Source: Adiantum capillus-veneris
Lineage: Eukaryota > Streptophyta > Polypodiopsida > Polypodiales > Pteridaceae
DNA length: 60,000 nucleotides
Reading direction: 5' to 3'
Assembly (NCBI GenBank): GCA_014529385.2
Contig: CM043958.1
Span: 156,837,293 to 156,897,292 of the forward strand
In this document: positions 32,487 to 43,029 of the stretch, piece by piece
How positions within the stretch are numbered: the first letter of the stretch is position 1
How the letters are laid out: the number at the start of each line of letters is the position of its first letter
Notes under the pieces: model-generated
Seen by the model: the letters and a program-made list of their open reading frames with translations, nothing else
Databases searched by the model: none
Told to the model about the DNA's origin: nothing
Made by a program: the position numbers and the translations under genes

Positions 32487-33133
32487 CTAATGTAGGTAGA
32501 GTGATATACTCTCCCTCGCTTTGTTAGCGTCACATCTTTCATACCTTGAGCTTTAGATAGAAAACGGTGTGCCTTGACCCCACGTATGGATGGTTTGCAG
32601 GGTACATCTTTCTCATTGGTTGACCTTTTTTCATCCCGTTGGATTTTCACATTGCCCCCATGTAGACCAATATCTGACAAAGCTAGTTCCAAAGCCTCTA
32701 GAGCGACCTGTCATTCAACTGACTTTTTGATTTTCCAAGCAAACCCAATGTACAGATATACCAACTTCTCTACAATTCGACAGAGACCATGCATTGTACA
32801 AATATGGACATTAGCAATTGGTATATCCAGAAGTGGTCGGAAATTAGAGTCTTGATTGTGACAAGCAGGAGCCTTTCTCCACCTTTGGGTCCATCACCTT
32901 TGCAGGCTCCATGCAATACAAGCATGGAGACTTTTCCATGGCACCCATTCCACAATTATACATACACTTAAGTGTTTTGAGGTCACCTACAAGCTGCCAT
33001 TGAATTTGAAAGTCTCTTTTCCCATGTACAGTCAGTACCTCTCCTCGATTCATTTGCCTATCAATGATATCTGGAATAGGGGTTGAGGGAACACTCAAAA
33101 TAAAATGTCATGGTCTTCTTTCTTTACCTGCAA
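32487..33133 (-). pseudogene. transposase-like gene, second half (CxxH region)
   Basis: After an acceptor (TTAATCTTGCAG, 33134-33145) the minus strand encodes FQIQWQLVGDLKTLKCMYNC, KSPCLYCM, IANVHICTMHGLCRIVEKL and DVPCKPSIRGVKA, spread over two frames with shifts near 32940 and 32850. It continues the gene at 39658-41105; a CACTA element separates the halves. GDLK with a Cys pair, then HICTMHGLCR, resembles the second acidic residue and the CxxH motif of many DDE transposases. That reading is inference. It is the best candidate for the enzyme that moved this gene cluster. Confidence 0.45.
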
Positions 33134-33145
33134 GATTAATCCTTA

Positions 33146-33385
33146 CACTACAAGAGGTTGTGTGCTCTTGTGACGCTGTTAGCGACGGAAATACACTGGG
33201 TTTTTATAACCCCCGACGTCGCTAAAACCGTCGCTAACAGCGTCGCTACGAGAGCGTCGCTATAGGCGTCGCTATATAGCGACGCTCATAGCGACGCCTA
33301 TAGCGACGCTCTCCCAGAAGAGTATAGCGACGCATATAGCGACGCTACAGAGCCATAAATAGCGACGCTTATAGCGACGCCTGAG
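33146..33385 (+). repeat. CACTA TIR and subterminal repeats (left)
   Basis: After the TIR, at least ten copies of GCGTCGCTA or its complement TAGCGACGC, in both orientations, pack into 33170-33380 and make a strong fold-back around 33270. In the family such repeats bind TNPA and bring the ends together for transposition. Confidence 0.92.
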
Positions 33386-33720
33386 AGAATATTTTTTTGG
33401 TGGCAGGGCATTGAATGCCCTGCCACCCATCAACCATATTGTACTTGATTCACTTTTTTAAAAAAGTGCAAAGGTAGATAATAGAACCAAAATAGTCACC
33501 CACAAGACGCATTGTTTGCAAAATTGACAATTGTACACATCATAGGCAAACTGAATTGATTGGCAAATGTAATAATGACAATTGTACAACATCATAGGCA
33601 TAAAGAATTGATTGGCAAAAGGAATTGCGGTGACAAATGTAATAATATACATGGTTCAAAAAGACGTATAAAATTCGTCTCATGATACATAAGCTATGAG
33701 AAACCCTAAACTAATGCTAT

Positions 33721-34546
33721 CTAGCTACGGCTAAACTGACGTCGTCTAATCAGACGTCTCATCGCGTCCAAGCGGCGTATCTGTCGGATTCTGCAAAAAA
33801 AGACAATAAGACAGTTTTCAGTAAATATAAACATATAACGACATTTATAAAACAATACAAAAAATAAAAAAGAGTAAACCCTAATACTAACCATGCCGCC
33901 GCGAGAACTGAGAATGTCCATCAGGGCGTTTAAGCCCTTCCTGCCTGCGTACTCGCGCTCGTACGGTGTGGGATCACGTCCTGTCATCGACCACTGTCAA
34001 AACATACAAAGATTTCATTATGTTAGAACTAAAAAACTCATAAACCCTAAACTATCGAACATGCATAAAGAGCAATGTGAAAAGACTTACAAAATCGGCC
34101 TCAAATGATGCCCATCCACCGCTCCCCAAGTGGTGCGAGCTCCCTGCCTCTACTCGCGCTCTGGCTGCATCCTTTTGTTGCTTCCACTTGTCGGGATTCT
34201 CGCGCGCTGCTTTCTTCGCATTCTTCCAATCTTCTTTGGCCAGCCAATCTGGCCTATTCCACCCATTCTTGATTGCTTTTTGCACTTCGGAACGCTTGTG
34301 TTTGCAGTATTCGCGCATTCGAATCTTCATCAGGTCTTCATTGAAGCGCTGATCCTGTGTTGGAACGGGAAACTCATCATGAAGTATGCTGATGACTCTG
34401 TTTTTTAAATCACTTGGTACTTCACTCCATTTGTTTAGTATATAGTGTCTAAACAGCTGAGAGCAAAGACCACGCATGCGCGAGATCACCTTCTTGCCGT
34501 CATCATCCATGATGATGCCGCCGCTGATGTCGACGGAGTAAGGCAA
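33721..34546 (-). CDS. TNPA-like / plant En/Spm accessory transposase protein
   Basis: Exon from about 34546 encodes SRMRGLCSQLFRHYILNKWS, RMREYCKHKRSEVQKAIKNG, a helical KNAKKAARENPDKWKQQKDA stretch and HHLGSGGWASFEADF. After an intron comes MTGRDPTPYEREYAGRKGLN (33987). A last exon ends RQIRRLDAMRRLIRRRQF (stop at 33721). The order (helical KxxR-rich block, then LGSGG...F, then GRDP.P.E) is that of the plant En/Spm-type transposase-associated protein, the DNA-binding partner that recognises the subterminal repeats. No stop was noticed inside the exons. The 5' exon, if any, is not resolved. Confidence 0.75.
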
Positions 34547-34888
34547 GCCCTCTGGCCGGTGACGCCACTGTGCTCAATACATGAGTGTCTTTTGGACCTT
34601 CTCCTTCACTTCACCAGACTTAAGTACTTAGACTTCGACTCTTTTGCTCACCTATACCAGCATGAGCGACACAACGTAAATATGCTCAACTCTTCTAGCT
34701 TAACGGACGTCAGGTGTCGATGGGGGTACGGACGTCGAGTGATAGAAGAGGCAAGTCGAAAACTCAGAATTTTCAATCAAAAGATGTGAGCGCGAGTAGA
34801 AAAGAGCGTTACACACCATGGAAGCTACTTAGAGAGCCAGAGCTTTTACAGCACGGAGCAAAATTGTTCAAATACAATATTTGTGGCT

Positions 34889-37778
34889 TTAAGAGATCTC
34901 TCTCTCATCCTCGCATAACTCAGCATAACTTCCTATATCTATATAGAGCTCTCCATTTAAACACATAAACCATCTTAAGCTCATGAAGGTTGGTAGGCTC
35001 TCCAGAACCGCTGGATAGTGCATCGGTGGTCGTCTTCCCCGTCTCCACTCGATTCGTGCCCTTTGTCGCTCTTGCTTTGCATCCTCATATTGTGAAATCC
35101 ACTTTTGCATCACTGGATTGTGAAGCATGCAAAATCGGTTGATTTTAGCCTCTAGATCTTCCGTCATCTTCTTCTCAACACCGAGATTGCACATGACAAT
35201 CCCAGATATGCGCTCATCATCTATGGTTCGCCATAGCGTTTCCCGGGATTTATCAAATCCGTCTAGCCACTCTCCAATGTACACTAGGGACTCTGATACC
35301 AACCAACCTTCTGCCATGCTACCCTCCGGACGTGCCTTTTGACGCACATATCCCTTAAGCGTTTTCATGAAACGCTCTAAGAAGAACATCCATCTGGAAT
35401 GAACTGTGCCAGCTATTTCCACCTCATCAACTATGTGAACAAGAAGATGCACCTGAATGGTTAGTATTGTAGTAGGAAAATGTTTCTCAAACATGCACAC
35501 AAGCTCCGCAGCATTTAGTTTGGCGAATGGTATGGAGTCTACGTCGATCTCCTTTTGTGAGATCCATTGCACCAGCTTTGCAAGTTTGTAGATTGTGTTA
35601 CGGATGTCGAGAGACAAACATCCCTCAATGGCAACCGGTAAAATAAACTGTAAAGTATGTGCAGCAATGATATTAAAGTCCACATTTTATGCAATGATAT
35701 TAAAGTCCACTATGAACGTACCTAACACATTTTATGCCAATCGTGTGACTTCAAACCGGTAAGCTTTCCTTCTTTAGTAAAACACGTTCGGAGCGAGTGC
35801 ATTACGCCAGTGGGGGTCCGCAAAGATCGAATGGCCTCTTTTACTTTGCGTTCTTAGGCTCCTGTGAAAATCCATGGTGCTTTAGGAAGTTTTATCGATC
35901 CATCAGACGCTGTTTGCGGCCAATATTGCTCCATACGATCCACATTTCTAAGGTCAACTCTGGCTCTCAAAGTATCTTTCTTGCCGGTCAAATAGTCCCA
36001 TAGTAGATTACCCACATTCTTGAATATGTGCATTGGATCGAGCAAGTGATTGATCACGAGTCGGGGCCAGTATGGTAACTCGTACCATAGAGATAGTCTC
36101 TTCATCCCTGGAGGCAATCCGTCATCGCACATCTCCTTCTGCTCTAACCATGCTTGTGCAGACATCCTTGGTGGCTCTCTTCCCAAAAAGCCGTCGCGTA
36201 ACACATGATTCTCCGGAAGATACGCTTGATGACCTTCGTAGATTTGCTTCTTCAGTGAGGGTGCCCTACGTGCATTCAGTCTAGGTCCACATGTGACACA
36301 CGCTCTGTATCCGCTTGTTTGAAGCCCTGCATGTATACACATGATAATAGATCAACTATGGGGAAAAACAAGATTTACAGTGTCTGAGTGAGGAGTGTCA
36401 ATAGATCACCTGAGCATTCTGTTAGCCCGGGATAGTCATGCATGGTCCACATTAGAATACCTCTGATCAAAGCATTCCGTCGTCCTGTGTGTCGGCTCAT
36501 ATCCACCACCTCTATGCCAATCCACAATTGTTGTAGCTCTTCCAATAGTGGACGAAGATACACATCCATATTCCCCACTTTATATCGCCCTGGCACAATC
36601 AAGCTTAGCCATAGGTGCCCCTTCTTCGTAGTCAACCACGGGGGAATGTTGTAGTTGACGATGACAACGGGCCATACACTGTAAGATGTTGATCTTTGAC
36701 CAAATGGATTTACGCCATCCATAGCCAGGCCTAAGCGCAAATTTCGAGCTTCCCTGGCAAAATCCGACCATGTTCCATCTATATGTTTCCAGGCTGCGCA
36801 ATCTGCAGGAATTCGTAGCACACCATCCGAAGATTTATTCTCCTCATGCCATGATGCTAGGGCGGCCATGGACTTACATTCGAAGAAATGCTTGATGCGA
36901 GGAAGCAAAGGAAAATGTCGCAAAACCTTTTGTGGAATTTTTGTCCCGTGGAGATCTACTCGATATCTTTCGGAATCACATTTCGGACACTTCTCCATGT
37001 CTGTGTATTCCCCTCTGAAAAGAATGCAGTCATTAGGACAAGCGTGGATAGAATTGTAATCCATCCCCAAGTTTCGTAAAATCTTTCTTGCTTCATCTCG
37101 GGAATCTGGCATCACATTGTCAGCTGGTAGAATGTGCTCTTTCAGCAATCTACACAACATAAAAATATGATACAGTCGTGTAAAAATCTATCAGATCATT
37201 ATACATTTAGAGTTCTATTAAAGTAAACTAATTGTAATAGATCACCTGAAAAGCGCTGTGACGCTAGTGTCACTCCATCCAAACTTTGCCTGCATGTTGA
37301 GAAGAACCAGGAGTGCTTTCAATCTAGACATACGTGCTCCATTATACAATGACGTATCGGCTTCACTTTTCATATCATCATAGATAAGCCTTTCTGAATC
37401 CATGATCGTCTCGATCATTTCATCAATCTCGGGCTCAAACATTGCCTCGTTGGGAATGTGCTCTGCATGATCATCCCCCGAGCTGTCAGAGGCTACATCT
37501 TGTGGCCTCACATATGCTGCTTGACCAAAGCGCCTGCGAATACGTCTATTGGGTTGCAAGATTGCTGCTTGTTGGCCAGCGTCAGAGTCCGACGAGTTAT
37601 AATTGGCAACAACTCGATCTATAATAGATGGATCGAAGTCGCCAAATTCGCGAACGTGCTGCAAAGAAACACGTCTTGTCCGTCGCACAGCATGCTTGCA
37701 TTGATTACAAGGACATAAGACCCTCGTTGAGAGATAGGTGTTTCGGTTGGACGGTCCCACATCCTCGTCGCTACTCAT
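34889..37778 (-). CDS. TNP2-like CACTA transposase
   Basis: Five or so exons. The start is at 37778 (MSSDEDVGPSNRN), with VLCPCNQC and a C-terminal LLNMQAKFGWSDTSVTALF. The exon 37160-36375 has LPADNVMPDSRDEARKILRN, IHACPNDCILFRGEY, CPKCDSERYR, LRLGLAMDGVNPFG and YSVWPVVIVNYNIPPWL. The exon 36342-35854 has YEGHQAYLP, WYELPYWPRLVINHLLDPMH and IFKNVGNLLWDYL. Then come SLRTPTG and LTGLKSHDWHKM, and 35683-34889 with FLERFMKTLKGYVRQKARPE. This is the complete domain series of TNP2. An in-frame TAA follows FTGA near 35855, and there is a 27-bp direct duplication near 35665-35712. The gene may therefore be recently disabled, unless the TAA is intronic. Confidence 0.92.
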
Positions 37779-37840
37779 AATGAGGATAAAAAACTTATAA
37801 CCTGGACAACAAATTTAATATTCTATTGGCATTCTTCGTC

Positions 37841-37843
<3 letters not shown>

Positions 37844-37900
<57 letters not shown>
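37844..37900 (+). repeat. (CT)28 microsatellite in the CACTA 5' flank
   Basis: Lies about 65 bp upstream of the TNP2-like start codon, in the position of a leader or promoter element. Confidence 0.95.
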
Positions 37901-37902
<2 letters not shown>

Positions 37903-37949
37903 ACCTCACATTCTCTAGTCATGTCCAATCCCCGCACACCTCGGTCTAG

Positions 37950-38840
37950 AGGTGCACGGAGATCAGAACCACCGGGTTATAATCTTGTCTTTATTGGTCA
38001 ATACCTATATTTGTGGGTACAAGAAATCTACACACCCACGTCTACATGATACTGCATGTAGTGGACAAAATCCCTTTGCCTCTTCTCTAGCTGTAGCACT
38101 TCACTTCATCTTAACATCTTTTCACAGTAGATCTTTTCACTGTTCGTCTAACTCTAAACCCTAAACCGTAAGTAATTCTTGCGTGGACTCGATCTAACGT
38201 AAATAAGCGTAAATCTAAATAAACGTAAATCTAACTAAAAATAAAGCTAAATCTAATTTAACGTAAGTCTAATGACTAGAGGTTGTCTAGATGGTCATTG
38301 TGTCGGGGATGTAGTGACTCTTGCCGCCCTGAAGATCCACCTTCTTCCCTATCTTCTGAAGACATTTCACCAGTACTTTTGGATCGACGGAGCCCACCAT
38401 GAGTGAAGGCAGCAATACCCTATATTCCATTGAGGGCTTTCTTCACCCGCTTCATGCAGGCATCGCAGTCTATGGAGACCCGCATCTAATCTAATATAAC
38501 GTAAATCTAAATCTAGCTTAAATAAACGTAAATCTAGTTAAAAATAAACCTAAATCTAATTTAATGTAAGTCTACATATAACCTAATCTTTAACGTCTTT
38601 TAAGATAGTTTCCTACGACGTTATAACTCTCTTCTTCCTGTGTGTGTGCGCGTGTGTGGATGTGTGTGCCAATAAAAAGAGATAAATGGTATAACCTTGC
38701 TATCACCCATGCCAAGTATGATAGATTGATTATGCCATTTCCCTCTTGAATAATAGGTCTTCAGTTCAACTCCTCGTCGGCTAGATCTTTAGGTCTTTTA
38801 ATTTTAATTAGTTTCCTACGACGCTCCCTTAGTTTCTCTT
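37950..38840. repeat. CACTA non-coding region with diverged duplications
   Basis: The segment with repeated AACGTAAATCTAA at 38195-38270 recurs at 38498-38575 (…AATAAACGTAAATCTAGTTA…). CTAGATC-type and GTTTCCTACGACG segments also recur (38610 and 38810). No gene was found. Confidence 0.6.
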
Positions 38841-39061
38841 TCTTTCTCTCTCAATGTGTGTGCGTTTTTTTGGATCGTATGCATGTTTTCTTTCTCTTTT
38901 CCTCTCTCAATGTGTGCGTTTTTTGTTTATGCATGTTCTCTCTCTCTTTTCCTCTCTCAATGCGTGCGTTTTTTGTTTATGCATGCTCTCTCTCTCTTTT
39001 TCTCTCTCAATGTGTGTGTGCATTCTTTGTTTATGTATGTGTGTGCGTTTTTGTTTTTGTT

Positions 39062-39119
<58 letters not shown>

Positions 39120-39237
39120 AACACTATGTGTGTGTGTGTATGTGTGTGTGTGAGAGAGAGAGAGAGGGAGAGAGAAACAGGGGAAGGGAACATGAGAATG
39201 AGGAGAGGGAAGGAGCATACCTGGCTCTCCTTCCTCT

Positions 39238-39295
<58 letters not shown>

Positions 39296-39298
39296 AAG

Positions 39299-39335
<37 letters not shown>

Positions 39336-39340
39336 GGGAG
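38840..39340 (+). repeat. CACTA-internal minisatellite and CT/GT/GA tracts
   Basis: Four copies of a roughly 58-bp unit (CTCTCTCAATG(T/C)GTGCGTTTTTTGTTTATGCATG-like) span about 38846-39035. Then (CT)25 at 39066-39115, GT at 39124-39151, GA, (GT)26 at 39241-39292 and (GA)15 at 39303-39332. Long frames here are artefacts. Confidence 0.85.
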
Positions 39341-39371
39341 AGCGTTACCTGCTCTTTGCTTGAGGGCGCCG

Positions 39372-39501
39372 AAAAACTCAGATCTGAGATCTGAGTTTTT
39401 GGGCGCGCTCGGTTATTTTTTTTACCCCAGCTGGCGTCGCTATGAGCGTCGCTATGAGCGTCGCAAATTTCTTTGTAAATTTGCGACGCTCATAGCGACG
39501 C
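39372..39501. repeat. palindromes inside the right CACTA end
   Basis: 39372-39400 is a 29-bp palindrome with one central odd base (AAAAACTCAGATCT G AGATCTGAGTTTTT). 39446-39470 and 39477-39501 form a perfect 25-bp hairpin with a 6-base loop built from GCGTCGCTATGAGCGTCGC plus AAATTT. This hairpin is made of the subterminal repeats. Confidence 0.93.
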
Positions 39502-39575
39502 TTATAGCGACGCCGGGAAATTTTTTTTGAGCGTCGCTGTGTGAGCGTCGCTAATATGAAGAGCCTCTTGTAGTG
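39432..39575 (-). repeat. CACTA subterminal repeats and TIR (right)
   Basis: At least eight GCGTCGCTA/TAGCGACGC units precede the 12-bp TIR ending at 39575, mirroring the left end. Confidence 0.92.
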
Positions 39576-39657
39576 TTATGAGATACAAAAAATAAATCTA
39601 AAATTTAGGTACAATAGAGGGCTTGCTAGAGCTACAAAATTGGAAATAACTAGATTA

Positions 39658-41105
39658 CCTGAAATGCGCCAAGCCACCATATGTTTGTTTCTGATTGAAC
39701 ATTGAAGTATGAAGGGTCATTAGTGGGACATTTGGAAAGAGCCCTATTCATTAATGTGATTTAACTCGCTCTAGCTTCTTCTCTTTAAGAATATCACACT
39801 CATCTAGCTTCAAAACAAAATGTAGAACGCCACCTATCTCTTTGAATGTGATATTGTAGAACTCTACCATTCTAGTTTGCAACAAAGTCAGGTCCATGAA
39901 GATATTGTTGTACTTATCATAAGTGACAATAGTTCCCTGTGAGCTATAAATATCTTGAATATGAAATGGACATCCAGTGAAGTCGGTCTGTTCATTATTG
40001 AGCTGGAGTCTTTCCTTCCAAACACTTGCAGCTCTTGGTAAAAGCTTAGACTTTATTCCCTTCTTCACAAACATGGAAGAGATAGACTGTTGAATAGCTG
40101 AGTAACCTCTTTTACTAACGCCAAGGGAGTCCAATGTACCCTGTGTTTGCTTGGCACGCACTGCATTCTTTGAAATGAATGTGTCAACGACATCCCGTTG
40201 CAAAACCTTAAACTTTTTGTCATGCATTATATCCTTTGCAAGACCACTGGTTATCAGTGGCTTTCACTGCTTTCCTACAGTGGCCTTTGGGTCTATGTTT
40301 TCTTTGTCTGGATAGATAGAATCTCTACAAAGAAATCATAACTAACATAAGCAAAAACTTAGATTAGTTTAAATTAATTAGACAGTTTACAATGCTCACC
40401 TCAATGCTTGGATTCTTTTCTTAAGGCCGCCAGATCCTACCTTCAACGTTTCAAGATTCCGTAGTTTCTTCTTTCACACACGAGTGCCTAACATTGTCTC
40501 TTTGTTTTGTAATGTATGTACCTTTGTTCGCAAGACCTGTGATTCTTGTGTGCACTGCATTATAATCTTTTGGTCCTCATAATGCAAGTTAGAAAGTCTT
40601 TGAATCTCATGTGCTTGGTGCTTCACCATGTCTTTACAAGTTTTTGGTTTGCTATTTAGAGCTTTACAGTAGCCAAGCAATCCATTCTCTCCATTACCTG
40701 CAAAGGTCAATAAGTTAGTGGGATTTGAATATGCAGGGAAACCATTGGTCATGGGATTCAATGGATAGAGTGAGCCTTTTGTCCAAATATCTAAGTGTTT
40801 TGCTCCCTCTGCTCTGAGTCTCTCTGTCATGATCGGTGTCACTTTGATGTTAGTTTTGCCTTGCTTACACAGCGGCGTATATTGGGGATCCAGGGCACGG
40901 GATTCAATGGATAGAGTGAGCCTTTTGTCCAAATATCTAAGTGTTTTTCTCCCTGTGCTCTGAGTCTCTCTATCATGATCGGTGTCACTTTGATGTTAGT
41001 TTTGCCCCGCTTACACAACAGCGTATATTGGGGATCCATGTCAATGTGTAGATGATAGAAGGGTCTTTTACGGAGGACATTTGTGGGGGTGGAAGAAGAA
41101 GCCAT
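39658..41105 (-). pseudogene. transposase-like gene, first half (coiled coil and possible DDE start)
   Basis: ATG at 41105 (MASSSTPTNVLRKRPF). Exon 1 has a block DPQYTxLCKxGKTNIKVTPI...KHLDIWTKGSLYPLNP that is duplicated in tandem. A heptad-like coiled coil follows (HQAHEIQRLSNLHYEDQKII, 40600-40530). The exon 40330-39658 includes SLGVSKRGYSAIQQSISSMF, WKERLQLNN and LHFVLKLDECDILKEKKLER. After a one-base shift it continues TLMNRALSKCPTNDPSYFNV and WWLGAFQ, with a CAG|GTAATC donor. KLDE could be the first acidic residue of a DDE catalytic core. The second half is at 32487-33133. I do not know an established name for the family. Confidence 0.5.
40753..41044 (-). repeat. 146-bp tandem duplication within the coding exon
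   Basis: Two head-to-tail copies (40753-40898 and 40899-41044) differ at about ten sites. Both encode the DPQYT...LYPLNP block. Period 146 is not a multiple of three, so the two copies are read in different frames and the duplication probably killed the gene. Confidence 0.9.
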
Positions 41106-41423
41106 GTATGCAACAATGCAAGAAAGGGAGGATTTCTTTGAGGTCAGCGCACAAACAGTGAGAGAGTAAGGAGAGAGCAGGTTTGGAAGGATACGTCTTT
41201 TTTCCTTTAGTCATACATTCCACGTACAGGAAACTCCCTCCAATTCTAGGACGTTCAGTAAATGCAATTGAAAACAATTTATTCTTCAATAATCATGGCC
41301 CTTATGACACTGTGGCAAGAATCTACTTGTAAGTGCACTTTTTGAATGGTTATTCCAAGTTTACAATTGCTTTTACCACACCTATTTTCTAGAGGGAGAA
41401 AGGCAAATTTCTATTTTTCTTAG

Positions 41424-42956
41424 AAGGCCCTCCAAATGACCTTCAAAATTTCGTAATGTTGGGGAGAACCTCATAGCACCTATGCCCCTCCAAGCATGGA
41501 AGCCACCTCGTCCTGCCGGCAAGACATCTAGCACTAATGAGGCACCACGGCAGACTCACATCAATCCCCAATGACGACACTTGTTGGTGGTATTTAGTAC
41601 TTACTACTTAATTTTAAAAGACTTTTGGAAGTTTCCACATCCATTAATGAATGTTTTACTTGAGGTTCAGGTCCAACATTTCCACAAATAGATGTTGGGT
41701 TGGGATATCACAATGGGAGAGCTGCTTCATCTATGTCAGGGAATACGACTGGACACAGGGCATTTGATAAGTGATAAGTTTTTGGAACTTTTTTGCGCAA
41801 TGGACAAGAGCCATCACTTGTGGTTGGAGGTGAGGAAAATTGTTCCCCTACATTAGTTGTTTCTTTAGATTCCCCATGTGATTAATTTTGTCAACTATGT
41901 ATTGTGATCAGATGTGATTGTACAATGTACTACACCACCACCACATGAGGGGGAGTTTCAGCCACCGCATATGTCGATGGGTACTGCAAATCTACAGACA
42001 AATATATACACATTGGTCAAACTTCAAATTTTTAAAAAACTGCATATTTTGGTGTGTATTTTGCAGCTGAAGAGGCCAACCTGGTAGCAGTAGATCCATT
42101 CAAGCACAATGAACAAAGTAGTCGGTCCAAGCTACATAGTCTTCTATCAAGGATGAGCTTCGCAACGAGGAGAATCTTTTGGATACGAGGGGAGAGGACT
42201 TTTGTAGGTTGTGATGCAATCATTTGCCATCTACCCACAAGCACGACAGTCAGATGGATTGATGAGTTTGGAGTGCCCACTTGGAATCGTCTTCACATAT
42301 GTGAACTTCGCAAACTCTTTCTCCTTGCATGGGAGTACATGGACGCTCAAGGAAACCTTGTTGTGATCGCACGAAGGGATCATGCATTCCAATTGTCAAT
42401 GGAAGCTCAAACACATGGGTTTTTCTTGGACCATTCAATGATTTTCGTGTGCTCTGGTCCATTTGGAGTTGAGGGTGTTTGTGAGGTGAGTAATGTTTTC
42501 TTGTTTAGTTTATTGAAACGTTGGCAATGAAACATATGTTAAATGTTTGACTCAACTATGTTGTTTGTGGTAGTGGTGTCCTCTAGAAATGCTTGTGTAC
42601 AGGAAGATTGGTAGTGTGAGATCTGCTCGTGCTTATGGCAACAACGTTTTCTTTGATAACATAGATGAGAAACAATGGATGCTTAAGGAAGATGGCACAC
42701 CTTGGAGAGGTAACCAACAACGTAACCTTCTACTGGGTCAGCTTATTTATTTTGTCATATTCCATATGTGCCTTGTTACATCTTGCAGGGGCTATGGAAA
42801 GAAGCAATGAATTCCATGAAATGGTGATAAACACATACACAAAGGAAGGTGGGGTGATATTGCATGCATTTGTAGGTGCTGGCATCACGAAGCAAGCAGC
42901 TCTACGCATGGGACAATCCTCTTGGCATGTTGTTCCGATCCATGTTGATACTTGAG
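41424..42956 (+). pseudogene. beta-class DNA N6-adenine/N4-cytosine methyltransferase-like gene
   Basis: Upstream exons include FFLEGPPNDLQNFVMLGRT (41420) and FPQIDVGLGYHNGRAASSMS (41670). The main exon after TATTTTGCAG (42066) reads TFVGCDAIICHLPTS, where a DPPY-type motif IV is expected, then LAWEYMDAQGNLVVIARRDH. Two introns with good GT..AG ends (42486-42573, 42709-42788) follow. The last exon reads SNEFHEMVINTYTKEGGVIL then HAFVGAGITKQAALRMGQ, matching the FxGxG(T) AdoMet-binding motif I, and ends at a stop near 42955. Motif IV before motif I is the beta-class order. The catalytic motif (HLPT for DPPY) and motif I (H for D) are altered, so activity is doubtful. Such enzymes are rare in plant nuclei. 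Confidence 0.6.
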
Positions 42957-43029
42957 CCAAAGCTCCTTGTCTTCTCTAGACATGAACTGCATAGTAGTGA
43001 TTTTGTTCTTTTGCTTAATGACTGAATAG

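Larger units (their letters stand above)
33146..39575 (-). mobile_element. intact CACTA (En/Spm) transposon, 6430 bp
   Basis: Ends are perfect 12-bp inverted repeats: CACTACAAGAGG at 33146 and CCTCTTGTAGTG ending 39575. Both sides are flanked by TTA, the 3-bp target duplication expected of the superfamily. Arrays of AGCGACGC-type subterminal repeats lie inside both ends. Two minus-strand genes are present, a TNP2-like transposase and a TNPA-like protein. The insertion lies inside an intron of the transposase-like host gene, between the donor at about 39658 and the acceptor at 33134. Intact ends with few coding defects suggest it is one of the youngest insertions here. Confidence 0.97.

Noticed and set aside
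33250-33385. CRISPR-like array of short repeats
   Set aside because: Repeats are in both orientations, irregularly spaced and next to a CACTA TIR; they are subterminal repeats of a plant transposon.
38690-38790. Possible tRNA-like block inside the CACTA element
   Set aside because: A B-box-like GTTCAACTCC is present, but no credible A box at the right spacing and no cloverleaf.
38854-39394. Overlapping 100-178-codon frames rich in Cys-Val, Leu-Ser and Arg-Glu
   Set aside because: Produced by GT, CT and GA microsatellites inside the CACTA element.
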